Below, piece by piece: positions 25,465 through 38,503 of a stretch of DNA of 64,000 nt. Source of the DNA: Lethocerus indicus (lineage: Eukaryota; Arthropoda; Insecta; Hemiptera; Belostomatidae); assembly GCA_019843655.1 (NCBI GenBank), contig JACDQD010000007.1:21036365-21100364 (forward strand). Direction: 5' to 3'. How positions within the stretch are numbered: the stretch's first letter is position 1; each line of letters opens with the position of its first letter. The position numbers were made by a program, and so were the translations under genes. The notes beneath the pieces are model-generated. The model saw only the letters and a list, made by a program, of their open reading frames with translations, had not been told where the DNA came from and did no database searches.

Positions 25465-27590
25465 AAAGGAGCGACATATTATTACTTCAATTGCTTTCAG
25501 ATTGCTCTGTGATTTCTACAATCGCGAAAATATTTCTAATAAAACCGCCTGGCCTAGAATGAACCGTTTGAACTGGATTAAAGCCCGAAAATAAACCATT
25601 TCCAATCCCCCGTTACTTGAATAACGTGTATTAGTCACAGGTCGTTTCGAGTTTAAATGAAAAACTTTCATTGTATATTCGAAACCGCGGTACATTTTAT
25701 TTCACTTACCGGCGAACCCGGACGGAAATGCGGCGACCCGAAACGGGTTCGTGACCGACAGTTTACTGTGCCATTATTGCGGTCTTCAATCGCACAGTAT
25801 CGAGATGGTTTTTTCCCCTCAGCAAAATCGGCCCTCGGGAACCGGCGCTATCGAAGCGAGCCAAACCAACCGTGCCAGCCGTTGCTTAGGCTATTCTCAA
25901 GATTGCGTGCAATATAAAACTTCTGGCGATGTTTTAAAATCATTGAGCGTTCTCTTTTTATGAACTGAAGCAATTGAAGGCGTAATTTCACAACTGAGCT
26001 AAGCTGAAATGCTAGTAAAATTAATCAATCCCAACGTAACGAGTACCAATTAACTGTTGCATATCTAACCAGGATCTCCTTATTTCATCATTTTTATTTC
26101 TTACGGTTAAGTACTTCTGTTTTTCTTCAAATGACCCTAATTAGTGCTTAAATACTGAGATTTGATTTTCAATTAAGCATTAAGTTGAAAGAATTGAAAC
26201 ACTTATTTTTAATTTGCAACATCGCAATAGCATGAATTAAATGTTTCGTAGAATGTACTGACAATACACTTTCTGCGCACTGAATTAAAAAGCGGTTAAG
26301 AATATGTGTTCCTGAATGAAAAATATATTTCTGAAGAAAAAAAGTAATAGTAAATTAGCTCTATGAAATTCTAGGAATCCATAAAAATATTTTGGAATTG
26401 CACGTACATTCCAAATATATAAAAAAATGTAATGGCCTCGAACGTTGCTCAGATTTATTGATAACTAAGCAGGAAAGATTTTAATTTTAAACGCGCTTAA
26501 TTTAGCCCTCAGATTGTTGTTTTATTACTTTGAATGGTCATTCATTTGATCGAGCTCAGTGTGGAATTCATTCAATTGACCCCTGTCATTAAATTTTCTG
26601 CCAACAGTATTTAAATTATCTCTCAATGTTTTTCGCTTGGCGATAGGCGTGGAGTGGCGGGGCTGGGGGCTGAGTGGGAGATCTCGCCCGCCGGTTCCGT
26701 AACAAATTAATTACAAGAAGCAATTACATTAATTGTCGTCGTCGATGGTTCAAATTGATAATTGAATACGCTCGTGTTCCAATGATATTTGAAAGGGGTC
26801 AATCCGGGGTCAGCCGCTCCAATCTTAGCTTTCCAAGAATCGTTCATCGGTATCAGTTTCAATTTACGCAGCCCCTTCAGCGCTCTCCAGTTACGCAATG
26901 TAATGATACAGGGATTTCTAGATGAACTGTCAGTTTCGTATGAAATAATTAATTTTTTTGTAAACTTTGATCGATATAAAAAGCGTTGGTCCGTTTATAA
27001 AATAATATGATAACACAGATTTTTAAATACGCATAATCAAATGTTTACTGATGAGGCACTATGTAAAACTTAATTATTTGTTAATTCATTAATGAAAGAA
27101 AATATAAAATTTATTCATTTGGTCCTACACTAGACAATAAGAGTGGAGAACAGCTGGCAATAGCAGTGGCTGGGTTGATTCGTCATAGTCAGCCCTACAC
27201 ATGAAACCGAAACCGTTAACCGTTTCAGTGCAACAAATAAGCCAGTGGAGAGAGAATATCTCAGGATTTATTAAATATCATTAGAAATAATTAATATAAT
27301 GATAATAGCAATATCTGATAGTTTAATTTTCACATTACATAGTAAAGTGAGTTCACATACATTCATCGGTTTTGGAGAATATTAATTATGTTCGCAGCTA
27401 CAGAACAGGACCGCTACTCCGAATTGATTATGATATGAATTCCTCTATTACATAGCCAAAATTGACTATGGAATTGTAATAGAACTGAGCGGGGATATGA
27501 GTAATTCTGCAATTCTATCATCTGGGTCCTGAAATTGGGTTAGAGACGATCTTGTATCAGTGCTAACGGAAGAAATAAACCTGCATTTAT
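25465..27590. other. Non-coding: mostly AT-rich
   Basis: A CpG-containing island at 25670-25920 and another at 26630-26910 interrupt long AT-rich DNA (26000-26620 and 26930-27590). The open frames on these islands, 86 and 83 codons, have no recognisable motif. Nothing else was seen. Confidence 0.45.
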
Positions 27591-30500
27591 TGTGTTTTCT
27601 CTCTTGTTTGCAGACCCAGATTTCTCAGCATCTGGAAGCAGAGATTGCCCCGGAGACATTGTGTTAAGGGACCTTCCTTCGATCGGGGTTATTATCTCCA
27701 ATGACACTTCAGAGCGGTCAATTCGGAACTCCGATCGAAGAAAAAGCCGGCGGCTTTTTAATGTGACGACAGCCGCAGAAGTCTCTCACGCAATCGGGCG
27801 CCTGTTCTGGAAATCGAACCCGAACGAATCGGTCCGTCGCGATCAACGGCTCTTACTTTATGGAACGTCAAAACATTTGACGCGCGTAACGCATTTCAAT
27901 AAATAGTCGAATGGCCCCATGGCGGACACAAAGGGGCGCTGGGGGCACAAAGGAATCAATTTGTTCTTGCCCTTCACCGGGGCCCCCGGTCTGCGGCGTT
28001 GTGAACAACACGTTGCGAAATTGACGCCGGCCGAGAAATAAATTAACTCCGCGAATGGGAAACGCGCCGGATGACGTTATCGGGCGATTGCTCAGATATT
28101 GAATTGTATGCCGGGACGCGGCCTCGTCTAATTTTAAATGTTTACATCGTAAAACCACTGTACAGTTTCTATGGATGGCATGCGAGCGAATAACTCCCGC
28201 GAGAGATAGCTAAGGCCCTCTTGAGCTTGTTGGGCTCTGAACAGAAAAACAATCATCAATCGAATGAATTTATAGACTGCCATTTATCCTCTCCGTCGAT
28301 CGAATAAATGCACCAACCCATATATATTCACTATTGTAATACGTCCTGAATTTATATTAAAACTTTTTTGTTTCTCGACCGCGGAATAACTCGTTCATTA
28401 CAGTAATTTTTACGCGTTATAAATAGTTTATTCCAATTCATCAAATTCCTAATGTCTGAAACGTAATGACGAACGAACTTAAAAATCGCTAAATTATTAT
28501 ATTCCGGTGTAGGAGTTTAGCATGCAGGATGTGCCCTCGTGGTCGATTATGTCAGATTTAGTGAGGCACGTGTGGAACTGAATAAATAATGTACAATAAC
28601 ATAGTTAGCAATGCAACAAAAAACCATTAAGAACTTATTTTATGGGGAAACAATTTACGCTCTCAGTCTTGGCAACCGCACTGAATTCTTATTCAGCCAT
28701 TAAAATGGAGGACTTGTATTCCTTCCGCGTATAAAAACTAAAGGTTATTCATTTCGATAATGTGCAGTATATTTATACGACTGCAGTAATTCATTTTCAT
28801 TTTATTTCAAAGCTATCCGAGGTAGGCTGTAGCGCAAGCTAAGTTGTAGTCATAATGCAATGAAAAATGATCATACTCATCGGAGAAGAACGGGCAGATG
28901 AGTCAGTGCGCATGCGGGGAAGAGTAAGAATAGAATCACGTGATATCGGACGTTCCTATAATTATTAGGTTTTCTATCCAGTGGATTTAGAGGAATAAAT
29001 TAGATTAGAAGTTTGGATTAAAGAAACAGACACGAGGTAGTATTGGGAGCAAAATGGGCCACCAATAAGGGAGACGGAACTAAAATAAAACAAAAATGAA
29101 AAAATATATATTTCGGAATCAACCCCCTATAGCAGATATACGTATAAAGGAGGGGAGAAAAAAAGAGAATTTTCTCCCCCTTCCTTTGACTCGAGTGAAG
29201 ATATCAAAATTGCATGCTATCGGCAATACTATGGAATCTTGTGAACCCCTGGAGAATCTGAAGCCCTTTGTGGAATTCCATTCCCACACAGTGGGGACGA
29301 ACTTTAACCGTGTTAAACAGTGAAAAGATAAGGCTTTAACATTCCAATATCAAGTTGTCCAATGTTGAGGGATAATGCTGTCCAGGAATCGACATCTATC
29401 TAGGACAATAGGAAATGGTGGGAAATCTTTGTTACGAAAGATAAAAACAACAGAAAAATAATAAGGGAGAAATTACAGGCTTACTCAAAATATACAAAAT
29501 AAAAGCATAAACCTTTAATTAATTACCGCTTCTAGGATCAATGAGATAAATATTGAAATTTGATTCGTATTAAATTTAATCGAGACAAACACATCACTGA
29601 GATGACTCAATATTCGTACTTAAAAGTTGAGAAACTCAATAAAATTTCATTATATAGTATGAATGCAGTTAATACATCACTCAAATTCTTTTCCTTTCAC
29701 CGCTTCTCTTGTTATGCCGAAGGAAATGTTCAAAGGATGCTTATCCCTTCTGTTTCCTCGGTGTACTCCTCCCCAAATAGGAAGCAATATCCACCCAAGA
29801 CCATTCAGGCTTTATAATATCCTCTTTTTTCGTAACACAAATATAGGGTACTGGCTTTCATCGGCCACCAAAAAACTGCGCCGTTTTGAGCTAAGTCGAA
29901 ACTGTAAACCATTAATGCCCCAATCGGTCCATTCGCCCTCTCGCCGGCGCCATATCCATATTCAGGGACGCGCTCATCCCCAACCCCTACGAAACGGTGC
30001 TTATTAAAATTTCAGGTGATCGGTACGATAAACGGATAATACAATGCGGGGAGGGGGTTGGTATTACCGATTCGGGGTAATGGGGCGTCAGTCGACCCCA
30101 GCGAAGCGTTCGCCCCAACCCTAGCACAAGCCCAGATAACAACTTGATGGTCCCAAACTAGGGGAGCCCGACTTAAATTTTAATTACGTGTCATTCTCAG
30201 GGCGACGTTTTTAGGCCGGCAGGGGGTAAGGGTTTTGTCGTGTGCGATTCAAAGGGAGGGTGAATATTCAAGGGACCGCCCTTTTTTTCGCCTAAGGCCT
30301 AGTTGTTTTCAAAGCCGAGTGGTTGAGGCAGGGGTGGGACCCTCGAGATCGGCCCATTCAAATTGGGCCTATGATATCTCGATGCTTTATTAATTCCGGT
30401 TAGAATGCGGAATGGCATATCATGTACAGGCGCTGCTCCACTCGAGGAATCCATACATATTCAACAGCCCCCACTCCTCACCCTGCAACCCCTTTTTCAG

Positions 30501-31769
30501 ACTCGGAATAGACCGGAGATCGCCTTTTTCTATGATGCGGTATTATGTCCCCTTGCAGTAAACGCTGTCAGACACGGGTTTTGCATAAATCATTTAAAAT
30601 TATTTAATAATGGAGTGAGCTGTATCTCAACAAGAAATCGCTTTAAATAGCAATTTAACAATACGACAATAATTCAATACAGTCCTTCAAATCATCCTTT
30701 ATACATCCGATCATCATGTATCACTGATGCAGATTTAAAAGTTCTACCGCTCAGTGAAGATGAGTTTTAAAAACGGTATAAAACAAAATTATTGGGACCA
30801 AAACAGTATTTGTGCAAGTTGGAAGTCTTTTTAATTTAAAATGATGGAGTTGATTTTTATTTAACTTAATGCAGAATTAAAGACAGAATTATATTTTCGA
30901 GTCCCCTATATTCGAATAAATCAAATAATTATAGATATAATTGGTACAAAGGGAAGTTACGTCCTTAACAAGGAGCAAAAATGTGTAGAGGATGTGGCAG
31001 TTTTCATTGTACCATCGAGTGTTGAATACCGATGTAAATTTAGATTGAAACCGGCCAATTCCGAACAGGTAATTCTGTCATCCCGAACGGGAATAATATA
31101 GCGGGGCTGTTGCCGAAAAACAAGAGGCCAGAACGGCCCCCATATCCCGTTCGATGGGCAATAAAACGGGCGTCGTTTGCATAAAAACTATCGGCCGCTA
31201 AATTCGGACGATTAGCAGCCGAGGGTTCTGGAAGCCGGCGTGTGATGGCCCCGGGCACAAAGCTGTGTTAATTCACGCTCATTCGTATCACGAATTTCGG
31301 TTGGGGCTAATGATCACCCCGGGAGGGCGGCTAATATAGGTCGGCGGTTAAGACGCTCCGACGAGCGGAACAACTAACTCCTTTTAAAGGGGCAGCACTA
31401 AAACATAATTTTCCGGGGCGTTTATTTCCGGCCGGCCTTTAGAATAAATTTATCGCCCTTTATTAAACGGTTCTCCGCCAACGATTTCCACTGGGGTTAG
31501 ACCCGTAATTTAAAATGGCCCGGGAGAGAAATGTTTCCAGGTGTTGTCCCCCGATATTCAATGTCCTCAAGAAGAAAGAAAAAGAGAAACGTAAAGAGAA
31601 AATGGGACTATGAAAAAAACAAAGGAATAAAATGGAAACTGACGCCTCTAATTTAGTGCCTTTTTAGAGCCGAAAGGCCAGAAGGAATGGATATTAAACT
31701 GGCTCCCACAGAAAAAGCACTAAGTTACCAGCTTAATTCGGATTTATGGTATACTCCTCCCCCATAACA

Positions 31770-31809
<40 letters not shown>

Positions 31810-32956
31810 TAGTGCCCTCCAGACCCGGTCGGTATTCGGTGTCGTATTAAAACACTTTTTATCTCCGTATTGGGCGTAAGGCCGGAGCAAGAGGAGGGCG
31901 GTTTTAAAGGGTGTAAATTGGCCGATGTTAAAAGTTCGCGTGACACTTTGCTTTCGCGAAATAAATCGTCTCCTCTAAGACCGAAATTAATTATCGGACT
32001 GTGGATTACAGGATTGAGCCCCGCCCTGATGCTACTGCTGCCCTTAGCCCAGAATTAGAATTTACCGACTTCAGGGTAAGATCGCGTAATACCTCGGGTA
32101 GGTGCTGAACCCCTATATGATTTCACTTATATGAGAGCAACGAAGTAGATGCCCGACACTACACTGTGAGTTATTAATAAATAAGATTATCATCCATCGT
32201 TGAAGCTTACGATTGTATTAGGGATGGTAATTAGCGATGTATTTGAACAAAGTGGTATTGAATGGTACTCTCCGGAATAAATCGTCGTTACAATTAGTCG
32301 GAGTGTGATTTCGACGGGACCCCAATGCCGGAGTGTAAATCGTCCGGGTGGAGTGGCTACGCGAACAACAGACGATATCGTGAATCTCTGGGGACCATAA
32401 CAATATTTCTGCCGGGGCCCGGGGAGTGCACTTTTTCCTTAATATTTATCGCGGCGAAAACAAGCGGGGCGCGCTCTCCACGGCCATCCTAATTTCGTAG
32501 TCGATTTAGCGGCTCCCTGAACCGTGGCCGCCCAGTTGTAAGGTTTCTTTGTTCGGTGCCGGCCGGTATGAAAGCTCCGTCTTCTTTATTGCTCGTCTCT
32601 CGTTTGCCATATTTCAGGGTGGCAGCAGCTCCTCCCCATCCGGGTATTAATTCACTGGGCCCGCTTCCAAAACCTATAAAACTTGCGGTCCGGCTCTAGA
32701 AATAAGTGCCGAGAACCGACTCCCTTTTCCGCAACTCGGCGTGTCGGATTTGCCCCTCGGAAATATCGAATTTAAACTGTCGAGCCCGATTGAGAGGCCG
32801 TACATATTCTTTAATTTGTAGAGCAGAGAGATTGGAGCATAATCGGAAGCGATGAGTTGAGCGAAGCATTAATGAGGCGAATTTTACTCGTTGAACCCTT
32901 CAAAGGGGTATGGACCTTTCGTGTTCTATGAATATAGACGCAAAGCTATTATTAAT
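27591..32956. other. Non-coding: regulatory-type islands, one splice-acceptor-like site
   Basis: GC-rich islands at about 27620-28220, 29870-30420, 31020-31570 and 31800-32900 alternate with AT-rich tracts. A strong acceptor-like sequence TTTTCTCTCTTGTTTGCAG ends at 27613. A palindromic E-box TCACGTGA lies at 28935-28942. A tRNA-like box A/T-arm pair at 30312-30368 does not fold into a tRNA. A (TC)n array is at 31773-31807. Frames reach 114 codons without recognisable content. Confidence 0.45.
31773..31807. repeat. (TC)n microsatellite
   Basis: About 17 uninterrupted TC units. Confidence 0.95.
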
Positions 32957-32960
32957 TTAA
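32957..32960. repeat. TTAA target duplication, left
   Basis: TTAA directly precedes the CCCTTTCGCTAC terminus and is matched by TTAA at 33433-33436, the tetranucleotide target used by the piggyBac superfamily. Confidence 0.8.
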
Positions 32961-33432
32961 CCCTTTCGCTACTACGGGTGACTATAGTCACCCGCCACAA
33001 AAACGCCGCTTATACACGAACGCCGCATCTCTTACAGAAATGGAGCCAAAAATCAAGGCAGATGCTATCAACTCGATTTTTTCAGTTTGCAAACAATTGC
33101 AAGCGCTATTGCAATGTTTATTTCTTTCAACAGTGCTTTGTCATTGGCCTCTGGCACTCGAATGTACAATAATAGTCGTAATTTGAATGCGTCAGAAGAT
33201 AGGAACGAAACATATACGTGGTAAAACTGCATTAAAATTTATATAAATATTGTAAATTGTGGTATGATTATTTTAAATTACAAAGTAAAATTATAATGTT
33301 ACAAAGTCGTTTTTGAGACAAAAGTCTTGGCTCCGAATGTTAAAGACTGTGCGAGCTTAATGTTCGCTCTTTCGGCACGGCGCTCCGTTCCACGCAAGCC
33401 ACTCCGCGGCGGGGACCGCCGTAGCGAAAGGG
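32961..33432. mobile_element. piggyBac-like non-autonomous element (MITE)
   Basis: The element is 472 bp long and flanked by TTAA on both sides. The left terminus CCCTTTCGCTAC recurs exactly inverted at the right terminus (GTAGCGAAAGGG, 33421-33432). With the flanking bases the inverted identity extends over ATTTAACCCTTTCGCTAC. TTAA targets and CCCTTT-type ends are diagnostic of the piggyBac superfamily. A perfect 20-bp palindrome CGGGTGACTATAGTCACCCG (32975-32994) lies just inside the left end, and a GC-rich near-palindrome (GCGGCGGGGACCGCCG) just inside the right end. The middle is AT-rich and encodes no transposase, so movement would need a source elsewhere in the genome. The well-preserved ends suggest a fairly recent insertion. 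Confidence 0.88.
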
Positions 33433-33436
33433 TTAA
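33433..33436. repeat. TTAA target duplication, right
   Basis: Follows the right terminus GTAGCGAAAGGG and pairs with TTAA at 32957-32960. Confidence 0.8.
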
Positions 33437-36391
33437 ATATATTTATAGTTACACATTAAAATGTTTCCATTGTATATATTTTTTATTGATTATTTTCGAT
33501 GCGAAAAATGCAGGGTCACATTCTTATATTGAACATATTATTCAGTACAAATAATACATTTCGCCGATTAATATTCCCCGATAGCCTCAATGCCTCAATA
33601 CTTAAGCTTATTACCTTTTTTCTCAGCTTCGTCCCTGTTGGCTCCGTCTCATTTTCAGAAATTCAGAAATGTTGCGCAATGTTCTCGGTTTAAACGGTGG
33701 AGGACAACGTGGATTGATAATTTGGCCGGCACCGATAGCCGAAGCGATTTTTCAGTCGGACCAAAAGTCGGACATGAAATGGAGTTGAACGGCTAGCAGA
33801 GGGGACGGTCTAAAAATAATTTCAACGCAGCTACAGAATGGATGGGCCGCGATTAATAAAACTATTTGTCTGCCGACTTTATTAATGCCGGAGCGTTGTC
33901 GGGGCTAAATAATTATTTAAAGAAGACAAATGCCCGGCAGGGAACTCGAGAGGCAGGGGAGAGCGAGCGAGAGCCGGTCCATTAGTTAGAGACAATAAAA
34001 AGCCCAGTGGGGGCCTCCCGCTAAGGAAAAGGGCCCGCCGTGTTTTGGCAGTTAGATAAAGGCCTTTGGCGCTAAACGCCCCACCAGAATCCAGACGGAG
34101 GAAATTTATCACCGGTACGCGGCTATCCATTCGGTCCACCTCCACCTCCTCCACAACCACCCATTCTTACCGTTCTCTCCCTTTCTGTTTTGCACAATAA
34201 CACACTCACCGGCACTCCTTTCTCTCTTCCTTCCCCGTTGTTTGCAGTGGAGCGTAACAAGCACCCTGAGTAGCGGACGAAGAAAGCCAGACCTATATTT
34301 CCGATGCCCGGTGTCGCGATGAAGACGTGTGGCCGCTTCTTGGGCCACCGGTCGGCTCTGAAGGAATAAATCTATCGTAAGGGCTCCGCTGTCAGAAAAC
34401 AAATAACGAGAAAACAAAAACTATGTGTAATATACATCATTACCGAGTTCATGGATCTGTTCCACATCGTCGCCCAAATCAAGCTACGTCATCGACGCTC
34501 AACGATAAGGAACGCTGCAAGAAACCATCTTATTGCAGCAATTAGTTGTAAGTAATTTAAGAAATAATGAGAACTATAAATTGCCTGACGGTTCGGCGCA
34601 ATAAATCCAAATAAATGGGGATGGCTCCCATGTTGGTAGCCGATGGCAAAGGAGCGATCCTATGGGTCATTAGCCATATGAGGCCGGCCCTTGGGACTTG
34701 GTGCTTCCTCAACCCATTTAACTGCCGGCCGCTCGCCAACCAACTATAATCGGCATAATTCTTTAGCCCCCTCCACTCGGTTCCCCCTCGGAAGGGGGCT
34801 TAAATTATGTCCGCAGCGAGATCCAGATGCAATTTGAAGAGAGATTGGGTATTTGATTGGGAGCGATTTATAAACCTGCGCAGGTTGGGCTCTATAATGG
34901 GCGTTATTGGTATACACCGCGCGTTTATTCTCCTCGAGGGCCGTTTAAATTCGATTCCCCCAGAGGGAGGGGTGGAATTCGACCGGTCGAGGCTAGATCC
35001 CATCACCGGAATCCCGCGAGTAGTTTTCACGAATATTCCGTATAGTTTATACCTGAGTAAAACCACAACGGTACTTTTACTGGGTCATATATATCAAAAA
35101 TATACACCTTCCTCACCGGCGTATATAATAAACCCGAGGCATCGCGTTTACGATCGGCGTTTTAATCTCGATAAAGGGATGGAAAGTGCGGGCCCCATAA
35201 GTCAAAACCCGCGGCCCGGGAAACAATGGGCTCCTTACCCTTCCTCCTAGGCCCGAGTGAAAGGTCTAATAAAGATGGAGATCCCCGAGTCCCATAACTC
35301 CTGGGAGGAGAGGCCACCCCTCCTAGGTAAGGTTTTTACGAGCTCGTATATTACGGCGGTAATTATAAATTCTGCCGCCCACCCCTCCTCACGGCACGCC
35401 CGGAGATATTATCGGGTGTTCCGGTGAGGCCTAGAAGGATAGGGGGCGCGATAATTGAATTACGGGACGGTTACGGCCGACCTTTACGTTGGGCCGGTGA
35501 TTTACGACGTAACCTCTGTTCCGAGAACAGGCCAGCTGTGGTTTCGAGCCAATAAAGACTTAGGCACTATCGCACCTGGTGCGACACAAAATTGCACTTT
35601 ATTGAGTCCCAACTTTGGAAATTAGGGTGTAATGAATACATAATACTTCACTATCTTCTACTCAGCTTTATAACCTAGTGACTTAATACATTATGACTTA
35701 ACCCCTATTGTATTTGCTTCGGGTAGGTCATGCTGAATCTTAAATCGACAAATGTTTTCCTTGATCTCCTCCTCATGGCTACCCATACAAACACAACATA
35801 TCTCCTTCATCCATATTTCGATAATCCGTAGAGATCGCTTACCGAGCCATGTATTCTCCTCTCACACATATTTAGTAGACAACTATGAAAATGGAACGTC
35901 TTTATTTGACTGGTATATGGAATCTGCTCGCACAACTGTTATGCACCTGGATTCTACTCACTTGTCGTTCTTAAACCAATGAGTCAACACTCTTTACGGC
36001 CAAGAATCAGTGGTAATCCGCATCTGGCCTCGTTTTGTTTCGAACCTGAGAGTATAGATATGTACAAACATTATATAAAATTTTATATCTCAACACCATT
36101 TCATTTCCACGATGATGATGCGTCGAAAGACGCCGGGGGGCTGGAAATTCAGTTCAAATGTAAATCCGTTACATGTAAATGTAGAGTTTAGGGTATACGT
36201 ATTTCAACTTGTTGAAACGCAGGCCGCATTCTGCCGGTAGGGGAATCGTTGTCAAGATCGCCTTATTAGCTGAGCCCACGGTATAATGAATGGAAAGAGG
36301 GTGGCGGCGGCTCCGCCTCAGCGGCTCTTTTTTTTCTGTTCCTCCTTTTTTCCCTTCGCTTTCCGCAAGCGTAAAATTGATCCGATAGAAA
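33437..36391. other. Non-coding: CpG islands
   Basis: After an AT-rich start, GC-rich regulatory-type islands fill about 33690-34400 and 34590-35560. The longest non-repetitive open frame of the window, 147 codons at 34807-35250 (plus), lies here. It is overlapped by an 88-codon frame on the opposite strand and a 62-codon frame in another plus frame, and shows no known domain. AG|GTAAGG at 35326-35333 is a donor-like word without a convincing exon. From 35560 to 36180 the DNA is AT-rich. Confidence 0.45.
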
Positions 36392-36424
36392 TCTCTCTCG
36401 CTCTCCCTCTCTCTCTCTCTCTCT
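36392..36424. repeat. CT-rich microsatellite
   Basis: Imperfect (CT)n, the pyrimidine-rich partner of the GA block about 180 bp downstream. Confidence 0.9.
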
Positions 36425-36569
36425 TGTAAAACGAGAATTAATAGGGTTGCCAACTCATTAATCAGCCGAGGGCAGCCTGGTAGAGGGGGGCCAGATAAGC
36501 CGAGGGGAAGGCGAACCAATCCTCCCGGCCTCGGGTATATAAGCAAATGTAAATTGAGAGGTGTAATAC

Positions 36570-36674
36570 ACGAGAGAGGAAGAGGAGGATGACGGGGGGA
36601 GGAGGAGGGAGAGAGAGAGAGTGAGAGGGAGAGGTTGTGAAAGCCGTGAGGGAGAGAGAGAGAGAGAGAGAGAA
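36570..36674. repeat. GA-rich purine tract
   Basis: Almost uninterrupted purines, with (GA)n runs at about 36610-36621 and 36651-36673. Together with the CT tracts before (36392-36424) and after (36760-36850) it forms a strand-switching purine/pyrimidine region. It is the sole reason for the long arginine/glutamate-, serine/leucine- and proline-rich open frames on both strands (up to 186 codons). Confidence 0.9.
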
Positions 36675-38503
36675 GGATAGAAAGAGCGAGGGGCGAAGTG
36701 AAGTTAAACACTGCATTACTGTGTGGCATTTATCGCGACACGGCCAATATTTCTTCTCGGTCTGCCCTCCTCCTCCTACTCCTCCTCCTCGTTCCCTCTC
36801 GCTCTTTTTCTCTCCCCCGGTCGTTCGTTCTCTCACTCCCTCCCTTGCAGGCAGCCAGACCGGCTGGCAATATAACAAATGTTATAATTTACATTTTCTA
36901 TTCTCTTTTATACTCCTTCAATTCACTCATTTCTTCTCCTCAACTGTGATGGTGATGTGGCCATCTGTCATAGTGTGGCTTCTGACACAGGATCAGGATT
37001 TCGAGGAGCCGAAACCTCGCATAGAACAAGCGAAAGGAGACGAATATTGACCAAAAACTTCTTCCTTATTTGTTATTGATTTTTAAAACTTTCTTAGGCA
37101 TTCTTATTATATTAAATGGTTAACCTCATTTCAATATATTTACATTCATTTATATACTTCTGTGTAGTGTACATTTACACTGAGAACACATAATTAATGG
37201 CGCTAGTTCTAAATTAAATAATACTTGTACTGTATGTTACTTAATGCAGTTGCCTTATTTTATACTACCATTATTTCAAATGTAGTTGTTATGTAAGTCA
37301 CGTTTTATTGTCAAAATCATGCGGCTTTGCAACTCCCCGAGCTACATGGGCGAGATTGGAGATCCCTCAATCCGGGTATTCACTCTTGCCCCCTTTTAAT
37401 CTCATCATTCTTTCAGTCACAGCCCGTTATTTATTCGGGGTCATTACACTTTTCCCTCTTCACAATAGATTCCTCTTTTTCAACCGAATTTATCACCGTG
37501 CCCTCCCCCCACCGAGGCTGTCATATTAGTCCTCTCGCACCTTATCCAACTTCATAACAATTCTTTCCCCGTCCCTAGTCCCATTTCTCTTGTTCTTCCC
37601 GACGCCTGCCCGGTTCTTTCTTTTTCTTTCTCTCCCACCCCCCAGTCGTTAATTTATCGCCACTCCCCCGCGACGGGAAGCCGAGAGGGGGAGGAGGAAG
37701 TCCTAAAGCTAATTGTAAACATTTCCTTAACAACGACGCTGACTCAATGGAGTCTCCCTCCCCCTAACCCACATAACTTATGTCTTCCCCCCCCCTCAAT
37801 TGCCGTTTCCCATCGCCTTTTTTCCGTCCTCCCTTTCTCCCTCTCCCACTCTCCGCCTCTTCCAACCTCTTTCTCCCACTAACGACGCTTCTCGAGGGGT
37901 CGGCCCGGAGGGTGGTTTTAGCGCAGACGATTATTTATTAAAGCCCGGGTCGTTTCTCTCCAATCCCTACAATATCTTTCTCTCGCACTCTGCCCAATTC
38001 TCTCTCTCTCCCCAACCGGGTACTAGTGCGCCCCCAAACGACCCGCCGCTGCCGTTTAGCTCTTTAGTGGTCACTAAATCAGTTAGTGTACTGTTGCCCT
38101 GTTGGCGTCTGAGTGTTTGTGCCTGGGGTCGGGGAAGGAGCTCTTTGGAAGGGATTCACCGAACGCTGGATTGGGGTGTACGTTTTTGTTCCCGCGGCAA
38201 CAAATTTCGATTTATTTCTTACCCCTAGGATTATTCTAATTGAATTAAGGTGGTTGATATGACACCGAAGAACTTAATTCATCATATATTATACATTATA
38301 CAAAATACGATGTTTGGGAATATAATTGCCATTTCAACGATCGATTGATTCCACTAGCTTCTTAAGATAGTTTAACGTCGTGTTAATGGAATGTCATCGC
38401 ATACGTAATAACATAATTATTTTTATCCAACTACACAACATTTGAAAGTAACATCCACTTATTTCTGTACCTGTTATTAAATGCGGTTCATATAATCCAA
38501 ATT
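36675..38503. other. Pyrimidine-rich non-coding stretch
   Basis: The plus strand is pyrimidine-rich over 36760-36850 and again through most of 37380-38060, with CCCCC and TCTCTC runs. The first block ends in TCCCTTGCAG|GCAG (36841-36854), which looks like a 3' splice site. The plus frames here (137 and 142 codons) are compositional, rich in Pro, Ser, Leu and Phe, and I do not call them genes. From 38230 to 38500 the DNA is AT-rich. Confidence 0.45.

Noticed and set aside
30305..30375. tRNA-like region: AAGCCGAGTGGTTGAGGC (box A of Ser/Leu-type tRNAs) followed about 25 bases later by GGCCCA-TTCAAAT-TGGGCC, a perfect T-arm
   Set aside because: The acceptor strands do not pair, no anticodon stem forms, T8 is missing, and there is no T-run terminator. 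At best a chance or relic pol III promoter-like pair.
34807..35250. 147-codon plus-strand open frame
   Set aside because: Overlapped by open frames on the opposite strand and in another plus frame, no known domain, and no clear splice or promoter context. Stop-poor GC-rich DNA explains it.
36169..36878. Long open frames (186 and 138 codons minus, 137 codons plus)
   Set aside because: They are translations of CT/GA microsatellites (Ser-Leu, Arg-Glu and Pro runs), open on both strands at once, with no domain.
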